64,000 bases of DNA from Lutibacter sp. B1 (GTDB lineage: Bacteria > Bacteroidota > Bacteroidia > Flavobacteriales > Flavobacteriaceae), in assembly GCF_012524075.1 (NCBI RefSeq), contig NZ_JAAZUI010000012.1:1-64000 (forward strand), in the 5' to 3' direction. The notes under the pieces were generated by a model. That model ran no database searches. It was given only the letters and a program-made list of their open reading frames with translations, and was not told where the DNA came from. Shown in pieces: positions 18,706-28,442 of this stretch (position 1 is the stretch's first letter; the number at the start of each line of letters is the position of its first letter). Position numbers and translations under genes: made by a program.

Positions 18706-19616
18706 CCTAAAAACTGAATAACGGTTGTAATTAAACTTAAAAAAGCAACTGCTAATGACCTGCTCTTTATTAATGAGTCAATAAAAAGCACCAAAAAATA
18801 GATTAAAAAAGCTATAGCAAACAACTGAAAATCAAAAATTAGAAGTATTAACGATATAGCCAACATCAGTATAAAAAAAGTTGGAAACCAATAGGTTATT
18901 TTTGCTGTTTTAGGATATTTTTTATTTAATAGAGGTCTTGCTTTACCAAATGAAAAAATTTGTTTAAAAAACTGTTTTAAAGTGGTTCTGCGTTTATGGT
19001 AAACATATGCTTTTTCAATAAACTGAGTTTCAAAATTATGTGCCCATAATCTAAAAGTTAAATCAATATCTTCACCTATTTTCATTGAGCTAAAACCCTT
19101 GGTGATTTCAAAAGCATTTTTGGACATACCAAAATTAAAACTTCGAGGCTGAAATTTATCAACCGCCTTTTTATTCCCTCTAATTCCTCCTGTAGTAAAA
19201 AAGGAAGTCATACTATAATTAATAGCTTTTTGAATTTTTGTAAAAGATTCATCTGCTGCATCAGCTCCACCAAAAGCATCGGTAAAATTTTGTGATAATG
19301 CCTTATCAACTTCAGTTAAATATTGGGGCGGAATTATACAGTCGGAATCAAAAACGATATAATAATTACCGGAAGATCTTTCCATTCCAAAATTTCTACT
19401 TGCCCCTGCACCACTATTTTCTTTAAAAAAATATTTTAAATTTAATTTATCAGAATATTTTAAAACTATTTCATCAGCCTTTAAAGTTGACCCATCTTCA
19501 ACAATAATAACTTCAAAACTATCGGTATATGTTTGCTTAGTTAAACTTAATAACAGTTCATCAATTTCTTGAGGGCGATTATAAACAGGAATGATAATAG
19601 AAAATTGGAACTCCAC
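18633..19616 (-). CDS. Family 2 glycosyltransferase, membrane-anchored
   Basis: A 327-residue GT-A fold glycosyltransferase. The N-terminal catalytic domain shows FSIIIPVYNRPQEIDELL (nucleotide-sugar strand), VIIVEDGST, the D-x-D-like FDSDCIIPP near residue 96, and IGEDIDLTFRLW (the E-D acid-base motif) near 182. Two to three transmembrane helices follow from ~245 to 315, so it acts at the cytoplasmic face of the inner membrane. The acceptor (glycolipid, polysaccharide or glycoprotein) cannot be told. It stands alone, with an intrinsic terminator of the acyl-CoA dehydrogenase gene upstream. Confidence 0.85.
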   Translation of the reverse strand: MEFQFSIIIPVYNRPQEIDELLLSLTKQTYTDSFEVIIVEDGSTLKADEIVLKYSDKLNLKYFFKENSGAGASRNFGMERSSGNYYIVFDSDCIIPPQYLTEVDKALSQNFTDAFGGADAADESFTKIQKAINYSMTSFFTTGGIRGNKKAVDKFQPRSFNFGMSKNAFEITKGFSSMKIGEDIDLTFRLWAHNFETQFIEKAYVYHKRRTTLKQFFKQIFSFGKARPLLNKKYPKTAKITYWFPTFFILMLAISLILLIFDFQLFAIAFLIYFLVLFIDSLIKSRSLAVAFLSLITTVIQFLGYGMGFVKGLLSVNFGFRGKISMK

Positions 19617-19675
19617 TCATAGATTTTTAATAAATTCAAAGTTAAGTTAATTTGGGTAAATATGACAAACCAATC

Positions 19676-19712
19676 TTAAAAGAAAAGACCTACTTAAATA
19701 TAAGCAGATCTT
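19676..19712 (-). terminator. Intrinsic terminator of the acyl-CoA dehydrogenase gene
   Basis: Read on the minus strand: AAGATCTGCTTA, loop TATT, TAAGTAGGTCTT, a 12-bp stem with two G-U pairs, then TTTTCTTTT. Confidence 0.7.
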
Positions 19713-19731
19713 ATTTATATTTATTGATAAT

Positions 19732-21465
19732 TTAAAGTTGTTCTTCTAAAACTTTTTCTTCTTCAAGTTTATATAACTCCAGATTTTCAATTTCAAAATT
19801 ATTGATATAATCATACATTTCATTATTCTCAGAACTAACTAAATTAACATATAATTTAGCTGATTTACTAAACTTCTCATCACGCTGAGCATTTAGTACC
19901 AATAAATATCCCATAATGATATTACCTGCCATTTCTACCAACCTTCTTGAATGAAAATCTAATAACTCTTGATTATGAGTTTCTATCACTTTAGTAGAAG
20001 TTTCTTCATATTTAGAAGTCATTTCTTGTAGCTTTTCCTTTAAAATTTGATTTTCTTCAGAAACCTCAGCATCATAACTTCTAATTTGTTCTAAGAAAAC
20101 TGATGTTGTTACACCTTTAATAGCTGCAACCGCCTGTAATTGTGTAGTGCCTTCATAAATAGAAGTAATTCTAGCATCTCTATAAATCCGTTCTATAGGA
20201 AAATCTTGCATAAAACCTGTTCCTCCATGAATTTGCAATGAGTCATAGGCTATTTTATTACAAGCTTCACTTGCTGTAAGTTTAATTAATGGAGTAAATA
20301 CATTTGATAATTTCATATAATGTTTCATTTCCATTCTTTCCTCTTTCTCTAAAGGTCTATCATTCATAACATCTTCATACACTTTAGAAATATCTACAAA
20401 TCTTGTAGTTTCATACAATAATGAACGTAGAGCATCTATGCGAATTTTCATATTGGTAATCATCTCATAAACAGCAGGGAATTTCACAATTACTTTACCA
20501 AATTGAGCTCTTTCTTCAGCATATTTTAAAGCTTCTCGATAAGCAGCATCAGCAATACCTACTGATTGAGCACCAACACCCAAACGAGCAGAATTCATTA
20601 AAGCCATTACATATTTAATTAATCCGAATCTTTCCTTCCCAACCAATTCTGCTGGAGCGTCTTTAAAAACTAACTCACAAGTTGGTGAGCCTTTTATTCC
20701 TAATTTCTTTTCTAAGTGTCTTACCTCTACCGCATGGTCATTGCGATCATAAATAAACATTGATAGTCCTCTCGCATCAGTAGTACCTTCTTCTGATCTT
20801 GCCAAAACTAATGAAATATCTGCATCTCCATTGGTTATAAATCTTTTTACTCCATTTAGTTTCCAAGTATTCTCCTTTTCATCGAATGTGGCTTTTAGTT
20901 TTACAGATTGTAAATCAGATCCTGCATCAGGTTCTGTTAAAACCATAGCTGCAGTTGCTCCATCTCTATTAAAACGTGGTAAATATTTTTCTTTTTGCTC
21001 TTCTGATCCAAATTCATAAATTGTTTCAGCACAATCTTGCAATCCCCAAATATTAGCAAATCCGGCATCAGCTCTTGCCACCATTTCTGCCGCCATTACA
21101 TAAGGAAGTAGTGGAAAATTAAGTCCATCATATTTTCTTGGCAAAGACATCCCAATTAAACCTGCATCGTACAAAGCTTTATAATCGGCAGTAGTTCCTT
21201 TTGCATATACAACTTCATTATTTTCTATATGAGGACCTTCAACATCAACAGACTCTGCATTACTTGAAATGGTATTGGCACAAATATCTCCTACAATTTC
21301 TAATATTTTTTCATAGGTATCGATAGCATCTTCATGATTTAAAGGAGCATAATCATACATTTCTGATTCCGTAAAATTTCGTTCTTTTAATTTTACAATC
21401 TTTTTAACGATTGGATGCTCTAAATGAAATTTAAAATCGGGCGTATCTGTAAAAAAATTATCCAT
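19732..21465 (-). CDS. Acyl-CoA dehydrogenase family protein
   Basis: A 577-residue FAD-dependent acyl-CoA dehydrogenase, longer than classic ~380-residue members, with an extended C-terminal helical domain (after ~440) like that of very-long-chain or flavobacterial variants. Signatures are AMVLTEPDAGSDLQSVKL (~180) and the FAD-binding QIHGGTGFMQDFPIERIYRDARI near 415. Electrons would pass to the electron transfer flavoprotein encoded just upstream (etfB-etfA), and the three genes read leftward in that order. A 172-bp gap holding an inverted-repeat element separates it from etfA. The specific acyl substrate is not deducible. Confidence 0.9.
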   Translation of the reverse strand: MDNFFTDTPDFKFHLEHPIVKKIVKLKERNFTESEMYDYAPLNHEDAIDTYEKILEIVGDICANTISSNAESVDVEGPHIENNEVVYAKGTTADYKALYDAGLIGMSLPRKYDGLNFPLLPYVMAAEMVARADAGFANIWGLQDCAETIYEFGSEEQKEKYLPRFNRDGATAAMVLTEPDAGSDLQSVKLKATFDEKENTWKLNGVKRFITNGDADISLVLARSEEGTTDARGLSMFIYDRNDHAVEVRHLEKKLGIKGSPTCELVFKDAPAELVGKERFGLIKYVMALMNSARLGVGAQSVGIADAAYREALKYAEERAQFGKVIVKFPAVYEMITNMKIRIDALRSLLYETTRFVDISKVYEDVMNDRPLEKEERMEMKHYMKLSNVFTPLIKLTASEACNKIAYDSLQIHGGTGFMQDFPIERIYRDARITSIYEGTTQLQAVAAIKGVTTSVFLEQIRSYDAEVSEENQILKEKLQEMTSKYEETSTKVIETHNQELLDFHSRRLVEMAGNIIMGYLLVLNAQRDEKFSKSAKLYVNLVSSENNEMYDYINNFEIENLELYKLEEEKVLEEQL

Positions 21466-21513
21466 TTTGTATATTTTTATATTTTCAAAGAACTATCTAA
21501 AACCAAAAATTTT

Positions 21514-21592
21514 CGTCAACCTGAATTTATTTCAGGTTCTCATTAAAATTGGTAAAAATATCGTGAGATTCTGAAACAAGTTCAGAATGACG
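21514..21592. repeat. 79-bp inverted-repeat element (REP/MITE-like)
   Basis: Two ~28-bp arms face each other: CGTCAACCTGAATTTATTTC... on the left and ...AAGTTCAGAATGACG on the right, with a short unique centre. Each arm also holds its own small palindrome, CCTGAA/TTCAGG and TTCTGAA/TTCAGAA. The arm sequence (GTCA-x-x-CTGAA-x-TTGTTTCAG type) resembles dispersed intergenic repeats I have seen in flavobacterial genomes. It sits between etfA and the acyl-CoA dehydrogenase gene. Confidence 0.6.
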
Positions 21593-21636
21593 TCTCTTAA
21601 TTATTTTAGAGTTTCTCTTTAATTATAGTTATTATT

Positions 21637-22656
21637 TTATTTTGCGTTCTTTTTATAATACTTTATCATTTTAGGAACTACTTCTCCTAAATCTCCTTCA
21701 ATAACATAATCTGCTAATTTATTAATTGGTGCATCAGGATCATTATTAATAGAAATTATCATAGATGCATCTTGCATACCTGCTGTATGTTGTATTGCAC
21801 CGGAAATTCCTGCAGCGATATACAATTTTGGTCTAACCGTAGTTCCTGTTTGTCCAATTTGACGATTATGATCTATAAAGCCTGCATCAACAGCAGCTCT
21901 GGAACCCCCTACTTCTCCACCTAACAAATCAGCTAAATCTTTTAAATGCTGAAAATTTTCTTTAGAACCAACTCCATAACCACCTGCAACAATAATTGGT
22001 GCTTCTTTAAGATTTACATCTGATTCTTCTATATGTCGTTCAATAATTTTTACAATAAAATCTTCATCTTTTACTATTGAATTTACATCAATATTTATAA
22101 TTTCTGTTGAGTAATCTGCATCAAAAATTTCTTTTTTCATAACACCTTCTCTAACTGTAGCCATTTGCGGATGCATATCCCAATTGATAATATTAGCCAT
22201 AATACTTCCTCCAAAAGCTGGCCTTATTGCATACAACAAATCTTTATACTCTTTCTTTTCTTTTTTAACGAAATGATCTCCAATATCTAGAATTGTGCAA
22301 TCTGCCGTAAGTCCACAATTTAATACAGAAGCTATTCTTGGTGCTAAATCTCTACCGACGGATGTTGCTCCAAACAATACAATTTGAGGATTTTGCTTTT
22401 TTAAAATTTCTGTTGCTAAAGCAGCGTGTGGTAATGTTCTATAAGGTTCTAAACGCTCATCGTCTGCAACATATAACTTATCTACACCATAAGGTGCTAT
22501 TTGTTTTGAAATATCTTTTAATTTTGATCCAAATACCATTGCTTCTAACGGACATCCTAACTTTTGGGCTAATCTTTTTCCTGCTGATAATAACTCTTGA
22601 CTTATTTCTGCTACTTTTTTATTTTCTACTTCGCAGTATACAAATACACTTTTCAT
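21637..22656 (-). CDS. etfA: Electron transfer flavoprotein alpha subunit
   Basis: Carries the FAD that takes electrons from acyl-CoA dehydrogenases and passes them to ETF:quinone oxidoreductase. The C-terminal FAD domain is typical: IVAGGYGVGSKENF, GGSRAAVDAGF near 240, then HNRQIGQTGTTVRPKLYIA and GISGAIQHTAGM. The N-terminal ETF-fold domain covers ~1-180. Length 339 is close to normal. It follows etfB by 28 bp, and the acyl-CoA dehydrogenase gene lies beyond it. Confidence 0.95.
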   Translation of the reverse strand: MKSVFVYCEVENKKVAEISQELLSAGKRLAQKLGCPLEAMVFGSKLKDISKQIAPYGVDKLYVADDERLEPYRTLPHAALATEILKKQNPQIVLFGATSVGRDLAPRIASVLNCGLTADCTILDIGDHFVKKEKKEYKDLLYAIRPAFGGSIMANIINWDMHPQMATVREGVMKKEIFDADYSTEIINIDVNSIVKDEDFIVKIIERHIEESDVNLKEAPIIVAGGYGVGSKENFQHLKDLADLLGGEVGGSRAAVDAGFIDHNRQIGQTGTTVRPKLYIAAGISGAIQHTAGMQDASMIISINNDPDAPINKLADYVIEGDLGEVVPKMIKYYKKNAK

Positions 22657-22684
22657 TTTTAACTATTTTAAAGTTATAGCACTC

Positions 22685-23560
22685 TTAACCAATCGTATGA
22701 TGCTCAATTAGTTCTTTAATCATATTCTCTATATCAACATCTGAATCACTTAATATTTTAGCTTCACTTGATGTTAATACAACACTTTCTACACTTTTTA
22801 CTTTGGTAGGAGAACCCGATAAACCTATTTTATCCATATCAGCATTAATATCTTCTACACTCCATTCAGGAATAGTTAAATGAGGTCTTTTTTGATGCAA
22901 CGAAATTAACATCTCATCTGCTGATCTAAGTTCTGTTTCTGTTCTTGCATATTTATATTTCATCACTTTTTTTGCATGTCTTGATCTGCAATCCGGAGAA
23001 GAACCATGAACCGTCATTAAACAAGGAAAAGTTGAAGAAACAGTTTCAACTCCTTTTTCTAAACGTCTTTTTGCTATAATCTCCTTATCTCTAATTTCTA
23101 AAATTTCTTCTACGTAGGTTACTTGCGGTATTTTTAATTTATCAGCACATTGCGGACCAACTTGCGCAGTATCTCCATCAATGGCTTGTCTACCACCAAG
23201 AATAAGATCGAAAGGAGCTAATTTATTTATACCTTTTACAAGTGTGTAGCTTGTTGCTAATGTATCAGCTCCACCAAACCGTTTGTCAGAAATCATAATT
23301 CCATTATCGGCTCCCCGGTAATAACCTTCTCTAATAATATCTGCTGCGCGTTTTGGTCCCATTGTTAATACAATAACTTCTGAGCCTGCTACTCTATCTT
23401 TAATATTTAATGCAAGTTCTAACGCATGTAAATCATCCGGATTGAAAATTGTTGAAAGTTTACCTCTGTTAACTGTACCATCAGGTTTCATGGCATCAGG
23501 ACCTACATTTCTTGTATCTGGCACTTGTTTTGCCAGTACTATAATTTTAAGTGGTCTCAT
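22685..23560 (-). CDS. etfB: Electron transfer flavoprotein beta subunit
   Basis: Partner of EtfA, binding AMP structurally. Visible features are the start KIIVLAKQVPDTRNVGPDAM, NPDDLHALELALNIKD, VLTMGPKRAADIIREGYYRG and the GADTLATSYTLVKGI / GRQAIDGDTAQVGPQ region conserved in EtfB. The length is 291, with an insertion relative to the ~255-residue mitochondrial form, as is common in bacteria. First gene of the etfB-etfA-acyl-CoA dehydrogenase unit; it is separated from the fabI terminator by a 135-bp AT-rich leader. Confidence 0.95.
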   Translation of the reverse strand: MRPLKIIVLAKQVPDTRNVGPDAMKPDGTVNRGKLSTIFNPDDLHALELALNIKDRVAGSEVIVLTMGPKRAADIIREGYYRGADNGIMISDKRFGGADTLATSYTLVKGINKLAPFDLILGGRQAIDGDTAQVGPQCADKLKIPQVTYVEEILEIRDKEIIAKRRLEKGVETVSSTFPCLMTVHGSSPDCRSRHAKKVMKYKYARTETELRSADEMLISLHQKRPHLTIPEWSVEDINADMDKIGLSGSPTKVKSVESVVLTSSEAKILSDSDVDIENMIKELIEHHTIG

Positions 23561-23696
23561 AGAATAATATTACTTGTATATATTTAATTCTATCAAAATT
23601 AAAATATTTAATTCTGGAAAAACGTGATAATACTCATACTTCTAAAATTTAATTTTATATAGTGTAGGTAACCTAAATTCAATTTTATAAGCGCAC

Positions 23697-23735
23697 AAAA
23701 AAAGCGAGAATTTTAAAAATTCTCGCTTTTTTTTA
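23697..23735 (-). terminator. Intrinsic terminator of fabI
   Basis: GCGAGAATTTTTAAAATTCTCGC-type 10-bp stem with A-run and T-run on both sides, 20 bp beyond the fabI stop; usable in both directions. Confidence 0.88.
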
Positions 23736-23754
23736 ATTTATAAAGTACTTAAAT

Positions 23755-24618
23755 CTACTTTTTTGTACTCTTTTTTGGTTCTTCAACTCCTAATTCTTCA
23801 GAAATTTCTTTTTTCATAAATTCATCCATTATAGCTGTGCTAACTCCCATATTAGAAAATCCTCCATCATGAAATAAGTTTTGAAGTGTTACTTTTTTAG
23901 TAAGATCTGAAAATAAACTTATTGTATAATCTGCACATTCTAAAGCAGAAGCATTCCCTAATGGAGACATCTTATCCGCAAAGGCTAAAAAACCATCAAA
24001 ACCTTTTACACCACTTCCGGCAGTAGTTACAGTTGGTGATTGTGAAATTGTATTTACTCTTACTTTTTTATCACGCCCAAAGAAATACCCAAAACTACGA
24101 GCAACAGATTCTAAATACGCTTTGTTATCAGCCATATCATTATAATCCGGAAATACTCTTTGAGCTGCCATATACGTTAAAGCTACAATACTTCCCCATT
24201 CACTCATAGCATCTTTTTTATATAACATACTCATCAATCTATGAAAAGATAGCGCAGATACATCCCAACCTGTTTTTGTAAAATTATAATCTTGATTTGT
24301 ATAATGATTTCCTCTACGAACATTTACTGACATACCAATTGAATGTAATACAAAATCAATTTTACCTCCTAAAATTTCCATTGATTTATCTATTAAATCC
24401 TCAAGATCCATCATTGACGTTGCATCTGCAGGAATTACTATAGATCCGGTTTTTTCAGCCAATTCAGAAATAGTTCCAAGTCTTAAAGCAACTGGAGCAT
24501 TTGTTAAAACAAATTTCGCTCCTTCTTCATGAGCTCTTTCTGCAACTTTCCATGCTATAGATTTTGAATCTAAGGCTCCAAATATAATTCCTCTTTTACC
24601 TTTAAGTAAGTTATACAT
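23755..24618 (-). CDS. fabI: Enoyl-[acyl-carrier-protein] reductase
   Basis: NADH-dependent short-chain dehydrogenase that completes each round of type II fatty acid elongation. The start KGKRGIIFGALDSKSIAWKVAE holds the FabI-type nucleotide loop, HSIGMS near residue 92 and the catalytic Y-x6-K in YNDMADNKAYLES near 158-165 are present, and ALTYMAAQRVFPDY precedes it. The length of 287 and a Lys-rich tail (EEPKKSTKK) are slightly unusual against the ~262-residue E. coli enzyme. It follows recN by 53 bp. Confidence 0.9.
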   Translation of the reverse strand: MYNLLKGKRGIIFGALDSKSIAWKVAERAHEEGAKFVLTNAPVALRLGTISELAEKTGSIVIPADATSMMDLEDLIDKSMEILGGKIDFVLHSIGMSVNVRRGNHYTNQDYNFTKTGWDVSALSFHRLMSMLYKKDAMSEWGSIVALTYMAAQRVFPDYNDMADNKAYLESVARSFGYFFGRDKKVRVNTISQSPTVTTAGSGVKGFDGFLAFADKMSPLGNASALECADYTISLFSDLTKKVTLQNLFHDGGFSNMGVSTAIMDEFMKKEISEELGVEEPKKSTKK

Positions 24619-24671
24619 AATCGTATTTTATTTAGTTTTTAGTTTTAATTGGTCGCAAATATAGTAATTTC

Positions 24672-26324
24672 TTAATTTAACAGTTGTTTTGCGTGCTCAA
24701 TTGCTGTCTCGGTAATATCTTTTCCACTTAACATTTCTGCAATTTCATTAACACGCTCATTATCCGTTAAATATTTTAATTTTGTAACTATGTTATTATC
24801 AATATCTTCTTTATACACTTTATAATGTTGCACTCCTTTTGCAGCAATTTGAGGTAAATGCGTAATTGTTATTACCTGCATATTCTCGCTCATTTGTTGC
24901 ATAATCTCAGCCATTTTTTGAGAAACATCACCAGATACACCACTATCAATTTCATCAAAAATAATAGTTGGTAAGTTTAAATATTCTGATAAAATTGCTT
25001 TTACAGCCAACATTATTCTAGACATTTCTCCGCCAGAGGCTATCTTTTTTAATTCGCCAAAATTTGTTCCCTTATTTGCTGATATTAATAATTGCAATTC
25101 ATCCTTCCCATTAGAAAAATAGTTATGTGTATGATTTAAATTGAATTTAAATCGGGTATTTTCCATTCCTAAATTTATAAGAATATCTTCCAGTTTTTTT
25201 ATCAATACAGGAATCGCTTTTTTACGTTCATCAAAAATTATTTTGGCTAATTTATCAATTTTTACGGCAACCTTTTTTACTTCATTTTCTTTTGCTGAAA
25301 TTATGGCTGAAGAATTTTCTACAGCATCAACTTTTATTGAAAGTTCTTCTTGAACAGCTAATAATTCTGAAATAAACGAAACAGAATGTTTTTTTTGTAA
25401 ATTATAAATTAACTGCAATCTATCATTTAACTTTTCTAATTCAACCGGATCAAAACTTACATTTTCATTTAAGTTCTCAACTTCATTGGCAATGTCTTCA
25501 AACTCTATTTTTAAACTAACAATTCTATCACTTAACTCTTTATATTCGTTTGAATAAGCTGCAATTTTATGCAAATTACCCGAAAAAGAATGCAATAATG
25601 CTTGTAAACCAATTTCATCATTAAAAGCTAAGGCCTGAGCTTCTGCTAAATTGAGTTTAATTTCTTCAATATTATTTAGTTTATCTAAAGATTGCTCAAT
25701 TTCTTCCTGTTCATCAACTTGTAAATTTGCAGTTTCTAACTCTTTAAACAAATGCAAATTATACTCGTATTGCTCTTGCTCTTTTTCCTGATTTATTTTA
25801 AGATTTCTTAATTCTTTTGATAATTTATTGAATAATTGCAATCCTCTTTGATACGATTCAATTTTTGCAGAATTATTAGCGAGTGCATCAATAATTTTAA
25901 ACTGAAAATTAACATCAGATAACTGTAATGTTTGATGTTGCGAATGCACATCAATTAATTTTTCACTCAAATCCTGTAAAACCTGAATTGTTGTAGGTGT
26001 ATCGTTTATAAATGCTCGTGATTTTCCGCTTGGTAAAATTTCACGTCGAATAATAGTGTCTTTTTCAAAATCAATATCATTTTCATTAAAAAACGACTCT
26101 AACTTATAATTTGAAATTTGGAATTGCGCTTCAATTATACATTTTTTGTCGTTATATTTTAATGAAGTAGAATCTGCTCTTTTCCCTAAAACCAAACCTA
26201 AAGCACCCAATAAAATAGATTTACCGGCGCCTGTTTCTCCTGTAATAATAGATAAATTATCTTTAAAATTGACTGATAAACTTTCTATTAATGCAAAGTT
26301 TTTTATGGAAAGATTTGTAAGCAT
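24672..26324 (-). CDS. recN: DNA repair protein RecN
   Basis: SMC-like ATPase of double-strand-break repair. Walker A ITGETGAGKSILLGAL is at about residues 28-43; coiled coils run from ~155 to 365; the signature FGELKKIASGGEMSRIMLAVK is near 420 and Walker B TIIFDEIDSGVSGDVS near 455. Length 550 is normal for the family. It leads into fabI and is preceded 23 bp upstream by the porD-like gene, so a long leftward operon bamD-rpoZ-coaBC-porD-recN is likely. Confidence 0.95.
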   Translation of the reverse strand: MLTNLSIKNFALIESLSVNFKDNLSIITGETGAGKSILLGALGLVLGKRADSTSLKYNDKKCIIEAQFQISNYKLESFFNENDIDFEKDTIIRREILPSGKSRAFINDTPTTIQVLQDLSEKLIDVHSQHQTLQLSDVNFQFKIIDALANNSAKIESYQRGLQLFNKLSKELRNLKINQEKEQEQYEYNLHLFKELETANLQVDEQEEIEQSLDKLNNIEEIKLNLAEAQALAFNDEIGLQALLHSFSGNLHKIAAYSNEYKELSDRIVSLKIEFEDIANEVENLNENVSFDPVELEKLNDRLQLIYNLQKKHSVSFISELLAVQEELSIKVDAVENSSAIISAKENEVKKVAVKIDKLAKIIFDERKKAIPVLIKKLEDILINLGMENTRFKFNLNHTHNYFSNGKDELQLLISANKGTNFGELKKIASGGEMSRIMLAVKAILSEYLNLPTIIFDEIDSGVSGDVSQKMAEIMQQMSENMQVITITHLPQIAAKGVQHYKVYKEDIDNNIVTKLKYLTDNERVNEIAEMLSGKDITETAIEHAKQLLN

Positions 26325-26347
26325 TCTTGTTATTTAATGTTAAGAAT

Positions 26348-27235
26348 TTACTTTATTTCATTCCACTTAGAAGCGTTTATTGGTGAAATTTTTAATAAGT
26401 CTTCTTTTAGGGTGAATGTTTCATATCTTGGGCCGTCAGAAAAAATATCAACAATTTCATCAGCTTTAGAATCCATAAATACACGTAATAAAAATGCATT
26501 AGGACGCGTATTATAAATTGCTTTTAAGGTTTCTATTGACTTCGCAATGTTTTGCTTAGCTACTTTTTTATCATTACTCATAGCATCAAGTCCTTTAATA
26601 TGATAACTGTAAATTGTGTTTCTAAACAAACTATACGTTGGAGACAAAACATTGTCAATTAAAGTAAATCTTGTGTTTGTACCATCATTTTGGTTCCATC
26701 CTACATAACCACTTTGTTGTGCTTGTACAACTATATTTTGCGCTCTTGTAAAAAATGGGCTTCCACCATTTAATACAAAAGTATCAGCATCCATACCTAA
26801 AATGGTATAAACATAAAATGATACTACAGACACTAAATTAGATTCAAAAGAGTTTTGATTGAATTGTAACGGTTCAAACTCTATATATTGAAAAGAAAAA
26901 TTATCATCTTTAAAATTAAAAACCGGAGTTAAATAAGTTGAATTATAAACCGGACGCGATGATTGAATTTGAATATGACCTTTGTAATCATTCCCATTTT
27001 GTTCTAAAATGGTTAGTGTTAAATTACAATGTATACGTTCTTGAGGTTTGTAATTGTAATTTGTCCAATGTTTTTGATTTACAAATTCGTTTAACGAATT
27101 TTGCAGCGTAGTAAATATTTGTTTATTAGACCCCGGAATTTTATCGGCATTTACTGTAATTGTACAATTTAACTCCTGTGCATTTAACTGAACAGCCACA
27201 AAAAAGACGAGTACTATTTGAACTATTTTACGCAT
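26348..27235 (-). CDS. porD: DUF4835 protein, PorD-like type IX secretion protein
   Basis: A 295-residue exported protein with signal peptide MRKIVQIVLVFFVAVQLNAQ and the DUF4835 pattern (LNCTITVNADKIPGSNKQIF, FYVYTILGMDADTF, GGSPFFTRAQNIVVQAQQSGY). I recall this family as PorD, linked to type IX secretion and gliding, but the assignment is from memory and the molecular role is unclear. It overlaps coaBC by 8 bp, and the cluster with recN, coaBC, rpoZ and bamD is a conserved flavobacterial arrangement. Presence of a T9SS cargo at 8638 agrees with the organism having this secretion system. Confidence 0.8.
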   Translation of the reverse strand: MRKIVQIVLVFFVAVQLNAQELNCTITVNADKIPGSNKQIFTTLQNSLNEFVNQKHWTNYNYKPQERIHCNLTLTILEQNGNDYKGHIQIQSSRPVYNSTYLTPVFNFKDDNFSFQYIEFEPLQFNQNSFESNLVSVVSFYVYTILGMDADTFVLNGGSPFFTRAQNIVVQAQQSGYVGWNQNDGTNTRFTLIDNVLSPTYSLFRNTIYSYHIKGLDAMSNDKKVAKQNIAKSIETLKAIYNTRPNAFLLRVFMDSKADEIVDIFSDGPRYETFTLKEDLLKISPINASKWNEIK

Positions 27236-28442
27236 AAATTTTATTCAAAATTTCATTAAATATATCGGTAGCCACTTCAGCCTTAGATTTCAGACCAAAT
27301 TCCGAAATTTTTTCGACTTTATCAATTATAGCAACTTTATTTGTGTCTTCTTTAAAACCAGCACCTTTGTCTTGAAGTGAATTCAATACAATTAAATCTA
27401 AATTCTTATTTTTTAATTTTGTAAGAGCATTTTTAATTTCGTTATCAGTTTCTAAAGCAAAGCCAACCAAAAACTGTTTTTCTTTAATTTTACCTAGTGA
27501 CGCCAAAATATCTTGTGTTTTAACTAACTCTATTGTAAACGTATCTTCCGATTTCTTTATTTTATTTTGAGCTGTATATTTTGGCTTATAATCAGAAACT
27601 GCGGCAGAAAGAATTGCCACATCAACTTTCGAATATATTTTATGTACTTCGCTATACATTTCATCGGCGCTTACTACATCAATTCGATGAATTAATGAGT
27701 GAGAGATTTTCTCGTTTGAAGGACCTGTTATCAAGTAAACCTCTGCTCCTAAATTAGCTGCTGCTTTAGCGAGTTCAAATCCCATTTTACCGGAAGAATG
27801 ATTTCCAATAAAACGTACAGGATCTATAGCTTCATAAGTTGGCCCGGCTGTAATTAAAACTTTTTTATTCAATAATGGCAAACTGTTTAAAATATCATTT
27901 TCAATAAAAGAAATGATATTTTCAGGTTCTTCCATACGTCCTTCACCCACTAAACCACTTGCAAGTTCACCACTTGAAGGTGGTATAAAAACATTGCCAA
28001 AACTTTGCAATTTTTGAATACTTTGCTTAGTTGCAGGGTGCTGATACATATCTAAATCCATTGCAGGTGCAAAATACACTTTACACTTTGCTGATAAATA
28101 TGTGGCTAACAATAAATTATCGCAAACACCATTTGCCATTTTTGAAAGTGTGTTTGCTGTAGCCGGAGCAACAACCATATAGTTGGCCCATAAACCTAAA
28201 TCTACATGGCTATTCCACTCTTCATTTTCTTCATCTCCTTTGTCAAAAAAAGTAGAATATACCGGATTTTTAGATAATGTTGATAATGTAAGTGATGTAA
28301 CAAAGTCTTTTGAAGCAGGTGTCATTACTACTTTTACCTGCGCACCTGCTTTAACAAAAAGTCGTACCAAATGTGCCGTTTTATAAGCAGCAATACCGGC
28401 TGTAACACCTAAGAGTATATTTTTACCGCTTAAAACAGACAT
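27228..28442 (-). CDS. coaBC: Bifunctional phosphopantothenoylcysteine decarboxylase / phosphopantothenate-cysteine ligase
   Basis: Carries out two consecutive steps of coenzyme A synthesis. The N-terminal CoaC flavoprotein (residues ~1-180) has GKNILLGVTAGIAAYKT and NPVYSTFFD..HVDLGLWANYMVVAPATANTLSKMANGVCDNLL with the PxMxxxM-like FAPAMDLDMY. The C-terminal CoaB domain has KKVLITAGPTYEAIDPVRFIGNHSSGKMG (~215). Length 404 is normal. The start codon is adjacent to the rpoZ stop, and it overlaps the next gene by 8 bp. Confidence 0.95.
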   Translation of the reverse strand: MSVLSGKNILLGVTAGIAAYKTAHLVRLFVKAGAQVKVVMTPASKDFVTSLTLSTLSKNPVYSTFFDKGDEENEEWNSHVDLGLWANYMVVAPATANTLSKMANGVCDNLLLATYLSAKCKVYFAPAMDLDMYQHPATKQSIQKLQSFGNVFIPPSSGELASGLVGEGRMEEPENIISFIENDILNSLPLLNKKVLITAGPTYEAIDPVRFIGNHSSGKMGFELAKAAANLGAEVYLITGPSNEKISHSLIHRIDVVSADEMYSEVHKIYSKVDVAILSAAVSDYKPKYTAQNKIKKSEDTFTIELVKTQDILASLGKIKEKQFLVGFALETDNEIKNALTKLKNKNLDLIVLNSLQDKGAGFKEDTNKVAIIDKVEKISEFGLKSKAEVATDIFNEILNKIYA

